Notes: generated by a model from the sequence alone, not told the origin. A stretch of DNA of 64,000 bases from Bathymodiolus brooksi (GCA_963680875.1 OY804583.1:33345331-33409330); one strand, 5' to 3'. Shown: positions 44,690-55,893, counted from the stretch's first letter. Numbers and translations are program-made.

Positions 44690-44884
44690 AAGATAACTCT
44701 GTACATCATGTGATCTTTTCCCATTACATCTGTTCAAGTGGAGGTAGCTCTGTTCATCCTGTGTTTTACCATTACATCTGTCCAAGGGGAGATAACACTG
44801 TTCATCCTGTGTTTTACCATTACATCTGTCCAAGGGGAGATAACACGGTTCATCCAATAAATGTATACCATTAAATTTGTCCAT
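44690..44884 (-). repeat. 48-bp minisatellite, four units, open on the minus strand
   Basis: Four units with a 48-bp period contain CCATTACATCTGT and GGGGAGATAAC; ACCATTACATCTGTCC occurs at 44768 and again 48 bp later. On the minus strand the array is open and gives a 16-residue repeat with the core DRCNGKTQDEQ and YLPL, preceded by MDKFNG from an ATG at 44884. The frame is only 68 codons and no splice sites or homologue are recognised. GGGGAGATAAC is common in bivalve intergenic DNA. A short protein is possible but not supported. Confidence 0.7.
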
Positions 44885-45405
44885 TCTAGATATTACATTT
44901 GCCCTGTAATATAATTGTTATCATAAAATTGATGCATTTTCTTTAAATTTCAAAATATTTTACATCAATAATAACAACTAATCCCTCGAGTCTTCAATTT
45001 TTTATCTGGTCTACACTCATACATACAGTTCTTGGGACAGTAACCATGACTATTTGACTGAATGATTGGTGACGGCTTAGAAAATAATTGCAGAGTTGGT
45101 CTTAAACAACAACCACTCACTCACTCTTAAATTTTAACACAAAGCGTAATAAATTATATAACAGTTTATATTTTTAACATAATTTTAATTAAAAAAATGT
45201 AAATATATACTATATGATTTGCTTTGCAAGAATGGATTTCTCATAGCAATATCATGTCAGAGGTGAAACCTGAGATGTGGGAAATGATGAGAAGTCAATT
45301 TCAAGCAAAACATACCAACGATAACATGTTTATAGAGGACATCAGCGACATCATTAAAACCTCACATTAAAAAACAGTGATATTATGTTAATATAACGCT
45401 AGCTG
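44885..45405. other. AT-rich unique spacer
   Basis: Unique AT-rich DNA between two minisatellites. No gene or regulatory signal could be supported. Confidence 0.55.
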
Positions 45406-45541
45406 CTTGATAATAGATATCATACAATGTGATAATAGATATCATACCATGTGATAATAGATATCATACGATGTGATAATAGATATCATACGATGTGATA
45501 ATAGATATCATACCATGTGATAATAGATATCATACCATGTC
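45406..45541. repeat. 22-bp minisatellite, six units
   Basis: Six copies of a 22-bp unit with the core GATAATAGATATCATAC follow one another with only C/G/A variation after CATAC. Each unit contains the palindrome GATATC, so each strand can form small hairpins. Confidence 0.92.
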
Positions 45542-45570
45542 AAACTGGTAACCATATAACTATAAACCAT

Positions 45571-45610
45571 ATAAAGGCCACTCAGGAGAATGTGAAAATG
45601 TGGCCTTTAT
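45571..45610. other. Perfect 11-bp inverted repeat (hairpin)
   Basis: ATAAAGGCCAC at 45571-45581 is exactly complementary to GTGGCCTTTAT at 45600-45610, with an 18-base loop. It lies 30 bp from the 22-bp minisatellite. It may be a cruciform-forming site or a remnant of a small inverted-repeat element. There is no evidence that it is a terminator of a specific gene. Confidence 0.75.
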
Positions 45611-46010
45611 GAGCAGTTCCCCTTTATATACAGGCTAAAATTATATGCTCTATTCATTAATGGGAAAAATGAGACTGTCCTTTAAATGCAGTGATTTGTT
45701 ATATAGAGGTGTCCTTGAAGGCAGCTTTCACTGTATTTTATTCTAATTTGTTAACTAAATGAACAAAAAAGTTATAATCATATGCAAAATGTTTTGATCA
45801 TTTCGGTTTGGAAATTGTACTAAGAAACGTGCAGGTAACCTGGCATGTGAATATTGATTGAGCAACAGACAACTTGTATCATTTATACTTATTATGAGTA
45901 TAAGAAGATTTAAATCGACTAGCTCGGCAGTTTTAACAGAAAAGTTAAATTTTTTTCTGAGAAGGACTTATCAAACTTATTAAATTTTCTTAGATTTGGT
46001 TTATTTTTAT

Positions 46011-46231
46011 GGTGTTTTATGCCACTTTCAACAATATTTCAGTTATACCGTGGTGGTAGTTTTATTGATAAAGGAAACTAGAGTACCCAGAGAAAACCAT
46101 TGACCTATTGCAAGTCACTGACAAACGTTATCAGATAATATTGCATCAAGTACACCTGGCCATGGACGGGGTTCAAACTCACAACTTTTGTGGTGATAGG
46201 CACTGACTGATTGCACAGGTAGTTGTAAATC
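46011..46231 (+). mobile_element. SINE-like dispersed repeat, copy 1
   Basis: This segment matches 58963-59167 over its whole length. Shared blocks are GGTGTTT, CAACAATATTTCAG, GTTTTATTGAT, AGAAAACCA, TCACTGACAAAC, AACTCACAAC and AGGTAGTTGTAAATC. GTTCAAACTC at 46171-46180 resembles a tRNA-type B box. Fragments of the same family lie on the other strand at 56926-56989 and 63209-63338. I recognise the AATATTTCAGTTA core as widespread in bivalve genomes. An open frame on the opposite strand (46456-46115) runs across this repeat and is not a gene. Confidence 0.8.
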
Positions 46232-46860
46232 AAACAACCAATGATCACGGCCACGACGGATCCCCCTCAAAAAAATTATATATGAATATTTTTTTAACAT
46301 ACATTTGTAAGAAAACCTGAAACAAAGGAAACCATAACATATTTGGGTTCTAGATGTCCTTCTTGGGAATTCTGGTTTTAAAGGCAGCAAAAAGAAGCAA
46401 AAAGGGAAAAATACATTTTTCAAAATTTTTGTCCACCATTTTGTTATTTTAGGCATGTCAACTCTATGATAATGCTATATATTCATCAGAAAGTGTTTTT
46501 GCTCCTCAGCTTTATAGTTAGTATCTATAAAAGGAAATATTCTTTTTTTTTAATAGTAGCAATAAATACATTCTATTCAAACATGAAATGAGAAATCTAA
46601 ACAAATTCTTGTAAATTTCAGGTATACTGGTATTTGAATATTTGTAAATTTCAGGTATACTGGTATTTGTTTGTCCTTTTTTCTTTTGGCCATTGTATTG
46701 TCTGTCTTTTGATTTCCGACTTATGATTATCCTTTTGGTATCTACAAACTTTTCTTGTGTCTGTTTCACACCTTGGTTGTTTTTATGTACATTCAAAGGT
46801 GAGAGGTTATTGTTGATTTTGCTATCATCACTGTTCAAATCAAGAGTTGGGGGGAGGGGG
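46232..46860. other. Unique DNA with a 30-bp direct duplication
   Basis: Mostly unique AT-rich sequence. The segment TGTAAATTTCAGGTATACTG at 46611 is repeated at 46645 with its flank, a short local duplication. A minus-strand open frame (46838-46518) crosses it but shows no domain, splice context or homologue, so it is left uncalled. Confidence 0.55.
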
Positions 46861-46960
46861 TCCCATTAACCGATTTAACCCCACCACCTTTTTGTGCCTG
46901 TCCCAAGCCAGGACCTGGATTTACAACATCATCTGTCATGGTCTTTTTTGTGTTGATATT
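46861..46960 (+). mobile_element. Dispersed bivalve-type repeat fragment
   Basis: The blocks CGATTTAACCCCACCACC and GTGCCTGTCCCAAGCCAGG occur together here. The second block recurs as GTGTCTGTCCCAAGCCAGG near 61975. I recall this pair from mussel genomes as a common interspersed sequence. It is a fragment with unclear ends. Confidence 0.65.
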
Positions 46961-47060
46961 GTTGGAATTGTTAAACATAACTGCTTAAACTTTCTTTTCA
47001 TCAAATCCTTTCCATTTAAATTCTAAAAACACTGATTAATTAGATTATACAACAAATTAC

Positions 47061-47130
47061 CTTTATTGATGTATTTTGTTCTAGTGTGGGGTCTGCTGGT
47101 TACCCTCTGATCTAAGATCTGTTTGTAAAT
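47061..47130 (-). pseudogene. Candidate 3' end of the array exon, with splice donor
   Basis: Read on the minus strand, the 51-bp array ends in CATCAATAAAG followed by GTAATTTG, a plausible splice donor with exon end at 47061. The last 24 bases before the donor match the end of the exon candidate at 58490-58174 and encode the same E-Q-N-T-S-I-K ending. In that frame the array peptide is one base out of register: in the array frame a TAG stop falls just before. A one-base indel relative to the 58-kb copy explains this, so the copy looks broken. AATAAA inside this end could instead act as a polyadenylation signal. Confidence 0.35.
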
Positions 47131-47519
47131 CTATGCTGCCAGTCTGTTGACTAGCCTCTCATCTAAGATCTGTAGTTAACTCTCTGGTGCCAGTTTGTTG
47201 GTTAGCCTCTGATCTAAGATATGTTGGTAACTCTCTAGCACCGGTCTGTTGGTTAGCCTCTGATCTAAGATATGTTGTTAACTCTCTGGTACCAGTCTGT
47301 TGACTAGCCTCTGATCTAAGATCTGTTGTTAACTCTCTGGTGCCAGTCTGTTGGTTAGCCTCTGATCTAAGATCTGTTGTTAACTCTCTGGTGCCAGTCT
47401 GTTGGTTAACCTCTCATCTAAGATCTGTAGTTAACTCTCTGGTGTCAGTCTGTTGGTTAGCCTCTGATTTAAGATATGCTGGTAATTCTCTTGTGTCAGT
47501 CTGTTAGTTAGCCTCTGAT

Positions 47520-50500
47520 CTAAGATCTGTTGTCAACTCTCTTGTGCCAGTCTGTTGATTAACCTCTGATCTAAAATCTGCTGTCAACTCTCTTGTGCCA
47601 GTCTGTTGATTAACCTCTGATCTAAGATCTGTTGTCAACTCTCTTGTGTCAGTCTGTTGATTAACCTCTGATCTAAGATCTGTTGTCAACTCTCTTGTGC
47701 CAGTCTGTTGATTAACCTCTGATCTAAAATCTGCTGTCAACTCTCTTGTATCAGTCTGTTGATTAACCTCTGATCTAAGATCTGTTGTCAACTCTCTGGT
47801 GCCAGTCTGTTGATTAACCTCTGATCTAAAATCTGCTGTCAACTCTCTTGTGCCAGTCTGTTGATTAGCCTATGATCTAAGATCTGCTGTCAACTCTCTT
47901 GTGCCAGTCTGTTGATTAACCTCTGATCTAAGATCTGTTGTCAACTCTCTTGTGTCAGTCTGTTGATTAACCTCTGATCTAAGATCTGTTGTCAACTCTC
48001 TTGTACCAGTCTGTCGATTAACCTCTGATCTAAAATCTGCTGTCAACTCTCTTGTGTCAGTCTGTTGATTAACCTCTAATCTAAGATCTGTTGTCAACTC
48101 TCTTGTGCCAGTCTGTTGATTAACCTCTGATCTAAAATCTGCTGTCAACTCTCTTGTGCCAGTCTGTTGATTAGCCTATGATCTAAGATCTGTTTGTAAC
48201 TCTCTTGTGCCAGTCTGTTGATTAGCCTCTGATCTAAGATCTGTTGTCAACTGTCTTGTGCCAGGCTGTTGCTTAGACTATGATTTAAGATATGTTGGTA
48301 ACTCTCTAGCAGCAGTCTGTAGGTTAGCCTCTGATCTAAGATATGTTGGTAACTCTCTGGTGCCAGTCTGTTGGTTAGCCTCTGATCTAAGATCTGTTTG
48401 TAATTCTCTTGCACCAGTCTGTTGGTTAGCCTCTGATCTAAGATCTGTTGTTAACTCTCTGGTGCCAGTCTGTTGGTTAGCCTCTGATCTAAGATATGCT
48501 GGTAACTCTCTGGTGTCAGTCTGTTGATTAGCCTCTGATCTAAGATCTGTTTGTAACTCTGGTGTCAGTCTGTTGACTAGCCTCTCATCTAAGATCTGTT
48601 GTTAACTCTCTGGTGTCAGTCTGTTGATTAGCCTCTGATCTAAGATCTGTTTGTAACTCTGGTGTCAGTCTGTTGACTAGCCTCTGATCTAAGATCTGTA
48701 GTTAACTCTCTGGTGCCAGTCTGTTGACTAGCCTCTGATCTAAGATATGTTGTCAACTCTCTTGTGCCAGTCTGTTGATTAACCTCTGATCTAAAATATG
48801 CTGTCAACTCTCTTGTGCCAGTCTGTTGATTAACCTCTGATCTAAGATCTGTTGTCAACTCTCTTGTGCCAGTCTGTTGATCAACCTCTGATCTAAAAAT
48901 CTGCTGTCAACTCTTTTGTGCCAGTCTGTTGATTAGCCTATGATCTAAGATCTGTTTGTAACTATCTTGTGCCAGTCTGTTGATTAGCCTCTGATCTAAG
49001 ATCTGTTGTCAACTGTCTTGTGCCAGGCTGTTGCTTAGACTATGATTTAAGATATGTTGGTAACTCTCTAGCACCAGTCTGTAGGTTAGCCTCTGATCTA
49101 AGATATGTTGGTAACTCTCTGGTGCCAGTCTGTTGGTTAGCCTCAAATCTAAGATCTGTTTGTAATTCTCTTGCACCAGTCTGTTGGTTAGCCTCTGATC
49201 TAAGACCTGTTGTTAACTATCTGTGTCAGTCTGTTGGTTAGTCTCTGATCTAAGATCTGTTTGTAACTCTCTGGTGCCTGTCTGTTGTTTAGCCTCTGAT
49301 CTAAGATCTGTTGTCAACTCTCTTGTGCCAGTCTGTTGATTAACCTCTGATCTAAAATCTGCTGTCAACTCTCTTGTGTCAGTCTGTTGATTAACCTCTG
49401 ATCTAAGATCTGTTGTCAACTCTCTTGTGTCAGTCTGTTGATTAACCTCTGATCTAAGATCTGTTGTCAACTCTCTTGTGCCAGTCTGTTGATTAACCTC
49501 TGATCTAAAATCTACTGTCAACTCTCTTGTATCAGTCTGTTGATTAACCTCTGATCTAAGATCTGTTGTCAACTCTCTGGTGCCAGTCTGTTGATTAACC
49601 TCTGATCTAAAATCTGCTGTCAACTCTCTTGTGCCAGTCTGTTGATTAGCCTATGATCTAAGATCTGCTGTCAACTCTCTTGTGCCAGTCTGTTGATTAA
49701 CCTCTGATCTAAGATCTGTTGTCAACTCTCTTGTGTCAGTCTGTTGATTAACCTCTGATCTAAGATCTGTTGTCAACTCTCTTGTACCAGTCTGTCGATT
49801 AACCTCTGATCTAAAATCTGCTGTCAACTCTCTTGTGTCAGTCTGTTGATTAACCTCTAATCTAAGATCTGTTGTCAACTCTCTTGTGCCAGTCTGTTGA
49901 TTAACCTCTGATCTAAAATCTGCTGTCAACTCTCTTGTGCCAGTCTGTTGATTAGCCTATGATCTAAGATCTGTTTGTAACTCTCTTGTGCCAGTCTGTT
50001 GATTAGCCTCTGATCTAAGATCTGTTGTCAACTGTCTTGTGCCAGGCTGTTGCTTAGCCTATGATTTAAGATATGTTGGTAACTCTCTAGCAGCAGTCTG
50101 TAGGTTAGCCTCTGATCTAAGATATGTTGGTAACTCTCTGGTGCCAGTCTGTTGGTTAGCCTCTGATCTAAGATCTGTTTGTAATTCTCTTGCACCAGTC
50201 TGTTGGTTAGCCTCTGATCTAAGATCTGTTGTTAACTCTCTGGTGCCAGTCTGTTGGTTAGCCTCTGATCTAAGATATGCTGGTAACTCTCTGGTGTCAG
50301 TCTGTTGATTAGCCTCTGATCTAAGATCTGTTTGTAACTCTGGTGTCAGTCTGTTGACTAGCCTCTCATCTAAGATCTGTTGTTAACTCTCTGGTGTCAG
50401 TCTGTTGATTAGCCTCTGATCTAAGATCTGTTTGTAACTCTGGTGTCAGTCTGTTGACTAGCCTCTGATCTAAGATCTGTAGTTAACTCTCTGGTGCCAG

Positions 50501-52790
50501 TCTGTTGACTAGCCTCTGATCTAAGATATGTTGTCAACTCTCTTGTGCCAGTCTGTTGATTAACCTCTGATCTAAAATATGCTGTCAACTCTCTTGTGCC
50601 AGTCTGTTGATTAACCTCTGATCTAAGATCTGTTGTCAACTCTCTTGTGCCAGTCTGTTGATCAACCTCTGATCTAAAAATCTGCTGTCAACTCTTTTGT
50701 GCCAGTCTGTTGATTAGCCTATGATCTAAGATCTGTTTGTAACTATCTTGTGCCAGTCTGTTGATTAGCCTCTGATCTAAGATCTGTTGTCAACTGTCTT
50801 GTGCCAGGCTGTTGCTTAGACTATGATTTAAGATATGTTGGTAACTCTCTAGCACCAGTCTGTAGGTTAGCCTCTGATCTAAGATATGTTGGTAACTCTC
50901 TGGTGCCAGTCTGTTGGTTAGCCTCAAATCTAAGATCTGTTTGTAATTCTCTTGCACCAGTCTGTTGGTTAGCCTCTGATCTAAGACCTGTTGTTAACTA
51001 TCTGTGTCAGTCTGTTGGTTAGTCTCTGATCTAAGATCTGTTTGTAACTCTCTGGTGCCTGTCTGTTGTTTAGCCTCTGATCTAAGATCTGTTGTCAACT
51101 CTCTTGTGCCAGTCTGTTGATTAACCTCTGATCTAAAATCTGCTGTCAACTCTCTTGTGTCAGTCTGTTGATTAACCTCTGATCTAAGATCTGTTGTCAA
51201 CTCTCTTGTGTCAGTCTGTTGATTAACCTCTGATCTAAGATCTGTTGTCAACTCTCTTGTGCCAGTCTGTTGATTAACCTCTGATCTAAAATCTACTGTC
51301 AACTCTCTTGTATCAGTCTGTTGATTAACCTCTGATCTAAGATCTGTTGTCAACTCTCTGGTGCCAGTCTGTTGATTAACCTCTGATCTAAAATCTGCTG
51401 TCAACTCTCTTGTGCCAGTCTGTTGATTAGCCTATGATCTAAGATCTGCTGTCAACTCTCTTGTGCCAGTCTGTTGATTAACCTCTGATCTAAGATCTGT
51501 TGTCAACTCTCTTGTGTCAGTCTGTTGATTAACCTCTGATCTAAGATCTGTTGTCAACTCTCTTGTACCAGTCTGTCGATTAACCTCTGATCTAAAATCT
51601 GCTGTCAACTCTCTTGTGTCAGTCTGTTGATTAACCTCTAATCTAAGATCTGTTGTCAACTCTCTTGTGCCAGTCTGTTGATTAACCTCTGATCTAAAAT
51701 CTGCTGTCAACTCTCTTGTGCCAGTCTGTTGATTAGCCTATGATCTAAGATCTGTTTGTAACTCTCTTGTACCAGTCTGTTGATTAGGCTCTGATCTAAG
51801 ATCTGTTGTCAACTGTCTTGTGCCAGGCTGTTGCTTAGCCTATGATTTAAGATATGTTGGTAACTCTCTAGCACCAGTCTGTAGGTTAGCCTCTGATCTA
51901 AGATATGTTGGTAACTCTCTGGTGCCAGTCTGTTGGTTAGCCTCTGCTCTAAGATCTGTTTGTAATTCTCTTGCACCAGTCTGTTGGTTAGCCTCTGATC
52001 TAAGATCTGTTGTTAACTCTCTGGTGCCAGTCTGTTGGTTAGCCTCTGATCTAAGATATGCTGGTAACTCTCTGGTGTCAGTCTGTTGATTAGCCTCTGA
52101 TCTAAGATCTGTTTGTAACTCTGGTGTCAGTCTGTTGACTAGCCTCTCATCTAAGATCTGTTGTTAACTCTCTGGTGTCAGTCTGTTGATTAGCCTCTGA
52201 TCTAAGATCTGTTTGTAACTCTGGTGTCAGTCTGTTGACTAGCCTCTCATCTAAGATATGTTGTCAACTCTCTTGTGCCAGTCTGTTGATTAACCTCTGA
52301 TCTAAAATATGCTGTCAACTCTCTTGTGCCAGTCTGTTGATTAACCTCTGATCTAAGATCTGTTGTCAACTCTCTTGTGCCAGTCTGTTGATCAACCTCT
52401 GATCTAAAAATCTGCTGTCAACTCTCTTGTGCCAGTCTGTTGATTAGCCTATGATCTAAGATCTGTTTGTAACTATCTTGTGCCAGTCTGTTGATTAGCC
52501 TCTGATCTAAGATCTGTTGTCAACTGTCTTGTGCCAGGCTGTTGCTTAGACTATGATTTAAGATATGTTGGTAACTCTCTAGCACCAGTCTGTAGGTTAG
52601 CCTCTGATCTAAGATATGTTGGTAACTCTCTGGTGCCAGTCTGTTGGTTAGCCTCAAATCTAAGATCTGTTTGTAATTCTCTTGCACCAGTCTGTTGGTT
52701 AGCCTCTGATCTAAGACCTGTTGTTAACTATCTGTGTCAGTCTGTTGGTTAGTCTCTGATCTAAGATCTGTTTGTAACTCTCTGGTGCCT
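47520..52790. repeat. 1781-bp higher-order repeat, nearly three copies
   Basis: The diverged unit with GTGCCAGGCTGTTGCTTAG recurs at 48258, 50039 and 51820, exactly 1781 bp apart. Many single-base variants are shared between copies. The third copy lacks one 51-bp unit near 52240, so the next marker (49020, 50801, 52531) is spaced 1781 then 1730 bp. Since 1781 leaves a remainder of two on division by three, a reading frame is not kept from copy to copy. Near-identity of copies one and two suggests recent amplification. Confidence 0.88.
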
Positions 52791-52914
52791 GTCTGTTGTT
52801 TAGCCTCTGATCTAAGATATGTTGTTAACTCTCTTGTGCCAGTCTGTTGGTTGGCCTCTGATATAAGATCTGTTGTTAACTCTCTTGTGCCAGTCTGTTG
52901 GTTAGCCTCTGAAC

Positions 52915-53535
52915 TAAGATCTGTTAACTCTCTTGTGCCAGTCTGTTGGTTAGCCTCCTCTGAACTAAGATCTGTTAACTCTCTTGTGCCAGTCTGTTGG
53001 TTAGCCTCTGAACTAAGATCTGTTAACTCTCTTGTGCCAGTTTGTTGGTTAGCCTCTGAACTAAGATCTGTTAACTCTCTTGTTCCAGTCTGTTGGTTAG
53101 TCTCTGATATACGATCTGTTGGTAACTCTCTTGTGCCAGTCTGTTGGTTATCCTCTGAACTAAGATCTGTTGGTTAGCCTCTGATCTAAGATCTGTTAGC
53201 TCTCTTGTGCCAGTCTGTTGGTTAGCCTCTGAACTAAGATCTGTTAACTCTCTTGTTCCAGTCTGTTGGTTGGCCTCTGATCTAAGATCTGTTGTTAACT
53301 CTCTTGTGCCAGTCTGTTGGTTGGCCTCTGATATAAGATCTGTTGTTTACTCTCTTGTGCCAGTCTGTTGGTTGGCCTCTGATCTAAGATCTGTTAACTC
53401 TCTTGTTCCAGTCTGTTGGTTGACCTCTGAACTTAGATCTGTTGGTAACTCTCTTGTGCCAGTCTGTTAGTTGGCCTCTGATCTAAGATCTGTCAACTCT
53501 CTTGTTCCAGTCTGTTGGCTAGCCTCTGAACTAAG
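52915..53535. repeat. Right end of the array: shortened 48-bp units
   Basis: Here most units read GAACTAAGATCTGTTAACTC and are 48 bp long, three bases shorter than the main unit, keeping the frame. The plus strand is open for 147 codons (52734-53177) and 87 codons (53207-53470), but this follows from the repeat sequence and is not taken as a gene. Confidence 0.8.
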
Positions 53536-53545
53536 ATCTGTTAAC

Positions 53546-53703
53546 TCTCTTGTGGCAGTGTTTTGGTCTTCTTGTTTTGTTATTCTCTGGTGTAATATTT
53601 GTTGGTCTCCTCTGATGGTAACTCTCTGATATACATTGTACTAGTATGTCATCTTGTACTGAGTTTCCACTGGTGTAGAGTCTGTCAGATCTATTGATTT
53701 CCT
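53546..53703 (-). pseudogene. Candidate 5' part of the array exon, paralogous to the 58-kb exon
   Basis: On the minus strand a weak splice acceptor (GCACATTAG) precedes 53703. The following sequence, read in the phase used by the 58490-58174 exon, is open and contains SYHQRRPTNITPE, which matches GYHQRGPTHPTE there. The acceptor context TATTAG / CATTAG followed by AGG is shared as well. This frame meets a TAG at 53533-53531 in the first array unit, and the array's own frame has a TAG at 53643-53641, so one frameshift separates the two parts. It looks like a duplicated, decayed copy of the neighbouring exon. Confidence 0.35.
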
Positions 53704-53779
53704 CTAATGTGCTCTTTAAAGTTCAATTAAAGTTTCAATAAAAACAACCTATGTGGCCCATTGATCCCCTTTCTTATAC

Positions 53780-53907
53780 GGTATGTATATACAATGTATA
53801 TGTTTTCTGTCTGTTGATTGCTAGTAGGTCTTGGTCTACTTGTGTGGGCCTGTTGTCTGTCATGGTATCTATGGTGGTAGAAGGCTGGTTTTTCTTAGCT
53901 GTTGGTG
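53780..53907 (-). CDS. Candidate exon of an unidentified minus-strand gene
   Basis: On the minus strand a pyrimidine-rich tract (CATATTTTTCATTATTTTTCAG) ending at 53908 forms a strong acceptor. The open frame after two bases encodes PTAKKNQPSTTIDTMTDNRP, then acidic and glutamine-containing residues, to a possible donor at GTATAAG (exon end 53780). Both ends are phase-compatible with other candidates here: two bases complete a codon at the start, and the end falls between codons. CTGTCTGTTGATTG inside it resembles the 51-bp array unit, hinting at a common origin. The product is unknown and low in complexity. The donor is not canonical, so the 3' boundary is uncertain. Confidence 0.3.
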
Positions 53908-54800
53908 CTGAAAAATAATGAAAAATATGAAAAACAAACATCTTCAGACAAATTGAGAGCAATTCTACAACGATGTGATGTAGCATATTTAGTGAGGCCC
54001 ACATTCATTTTGTGCATAATGAATGGAAATCATATTTCAGAGATCAATAAAAACTTTATTGCTTAGACATCATTTCTTCTTTTTCATCAATGGATACAAA
54101 TAAATATAGTTAACAAGCATGCAAAATTTCTAAATGATTGATTATGTAGTTTTCGAGATATGCTTTACCAAAGTTTCAATCTAAGTCATGTTTTGCAGTA
54201 AATTTGTAGACAAAAGACATTTACTGGCATATTATGACACTGTAATATTATTTTCAATAAACAATTAAGCTGTATTTCTAAATATACCTACTAACTATTT
54301 TCTTTTCTATGAGAATATAGAAAATTAGTTTGTTTTACTTTAAAGAAATATTCTAAAAATTACTATGAAAATGGGATTAAAGCCAAAGTAGTTGTATAAG
54401 AATGGGCTAAAACAGCATTTTGAATGAATCATTTTTACTATAAAATCACATAGAAGACTATTTTCCTTATTATTTCTTTAAAGGACTATATGCAATCTCT
54501 GCAATACAAAAATATGAAACCAATAAGAGATATATAATAGCTACTATTGTTTTTAAAACTTTCAGAAAAATTTGCTTTTCACCAAAATCTTTAAAATCAT
54601 AAACTTAGATTAAAATATTGTAAAAATCGAGTAAATTATGATTATTTCAAAATAAAAAGATGAAAAAATTATTAATTTGGAGTCGGAATATACAATAAAT
54701 TCATTTTTATTATTGCTCAAAATTATCAGGAAGGGGAGGTAACTTATAAAAAAATATCAAAATTTGATAATTTTGCATATATTATTTAATTACAATTTCA
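53908..54800. other. AT-rich unique DNA, probably intronic
   Basis: A strongly AT-rich segment without repeats or open frames of note. If the minus-strand exon candidates on either side belong to one gene, this is intron. Confidence 0.5.
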
Positions 54801-55893
54801 AATACGGCATGCTAGGTACTCACTGATGACAAAATAAATGAATATGGCTTGCTAGGCACTCACTGATGTATAAAATAAATTAATATGGCATGCTAGGCAC
54901 TCACTGATGACAAAATAAATGAATATGGCATGCTAGGCACTCACTGATGACAACATAATTTAAATGAATATGGCATGCTTGGCACTCACTGATGTCAAAA
55001 TAATTTAAATGAATATGACATGCTAGGCACTCACCGATGACAAAATAATTTAAATGAATATGGCATGCTTGGCACTCACTGATGACAAAATAATTTAAAT
55101 GAATACGGCATGCTAGGCACTCACCGATGACAAAATAATTTAAATGAATATGGCATGCTAGGCACTCACCGATGACAAAATAATTTAAATGAATACGGCA
55201 TGCTAGGCACTCACCGATGACAAAATAATTTAAATGAATACGGCATGCTAGGCACTCACCGATGACAAAATAATTTAAATGAATACGGCATGCTAGGCAC
55301 TCACTGATGACAAAATAATTTAAATGAATACGGCATGCTAGGCACTCACTGATGACAAAATAATTTAAATGAATACGGCATGCTAGGCACTCACTGATGA
55401 CAAAATAATTTAAATGAATACGGCATGCTAGGCACTCACTGATGACAAAATAATTTAAATGAATATGGCATGCTAGGCACTCACTGATGACAAAATAATT
55501 TAAATGAATACGGCATGCTAGGCACTCACTGATGACAAAATAATTTAAATGAATACGGCATGCTAGGCACTCACTGATGACAAAATAATTTAAATGAATA
55601 CGGCATGCTAGGCACTCACTGATGACAAAATAATTTAAATGAATACGGCATGCTAGGCACTCACTGATGACAAAATAATTTAAATGAATACGGCATGCTA
55701 GGCACTCACTGATGACAAAATAATTTAAATGAATACGGCATGCTAGGCACTCACTGATGACAAAATAATTTAAATGAATACGGCATGCTAGGCACTCACT
55801 GATGACAAAATAATTTAAATGAATACGGCATGCTAGGCACTCACTGATGACAAAATAATTTAAATGAATACGGCATGCTAGGCACTCACTGAT
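54801..55893 (-). repeat. 45-bp tandem array, about 25 units, each with a GTGAGT donor on the minus strand
   Basis: The period is 45 bp from 54971 onward (GGCATGCTAGGCACTCACTG); the first four units are about 40 bp because they lack a five-base TAATT-type block. On the minus strand the junction reads ATCA or ATCG followed by GTGAGTGCC, a consensus 5' splice site, in every unit. One minus-strand frame is stop-free from 55935 to 54901 (345 codons) with a 15-residue repeat containing SECLACRIHLNYF. It has no ATG and is most likely not translated. Immediately upstream on the minus strand is AAGAATTTCAG, a weak acceptor. Confidence 0.95.

Larger units (their letters stand above)
47095..53545 (-). 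repeat. 51-bp tandem array (17-codon unit), about 125 units
   Basis: The unit is 51 bp, with cores CCTCTGATCTAAGATCTG, AACTCTC and GCCAGTCTGTTG. On the minus strand the consensus has one open frame, a hydrophilic 17-residue repeat containing TRELT, DLRSEVNQQT and a final G or D. On the plus strand, units with GTTGGTTAGCC are open too and give a VCWLASDLRSV-type repeat. The minus frame is broken repeatedly: GCCTATGATC variants turn GAG into TAG, CTAAAAATC variants add a base, and some units lack three to six bases. The longest minus stretch has 136 codons and none starts with ATG. The minus frame matches peptide motifs in the exon candidate at 58490-58174, so the array may be an expanded exon piece that is no longer translated. 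Confidence 0.95.

Noticed and set aside
46115..46456. 113-codon minus-strand frame with a CEFEPRP-like stretch
   Set aside because: The stretch is the reverse translation of the SINE-like repeat at 46011-46231.
46518..46838. 106-codon minus-strand frame
   Set aside because: Contains a 30-bp duplication and ends in low-complexity sequence; no supporting signals.
47504..53470. Many separate small proteins on both strands of the 51-bp array
   Set aside because: All are segments of one tandem repeat, lack ATG starts in the minus frame, and are bounded by recurring frameshifts and stops.
55889..55893. Five-base microexon TATCA between AAGAATTTCAG and GTGAGT
   Set aside because: Its phase would link 56723 to 53907, but the acceptor lacks a pyrimidine tract and such a short exon cannot be supported from sequence alone.
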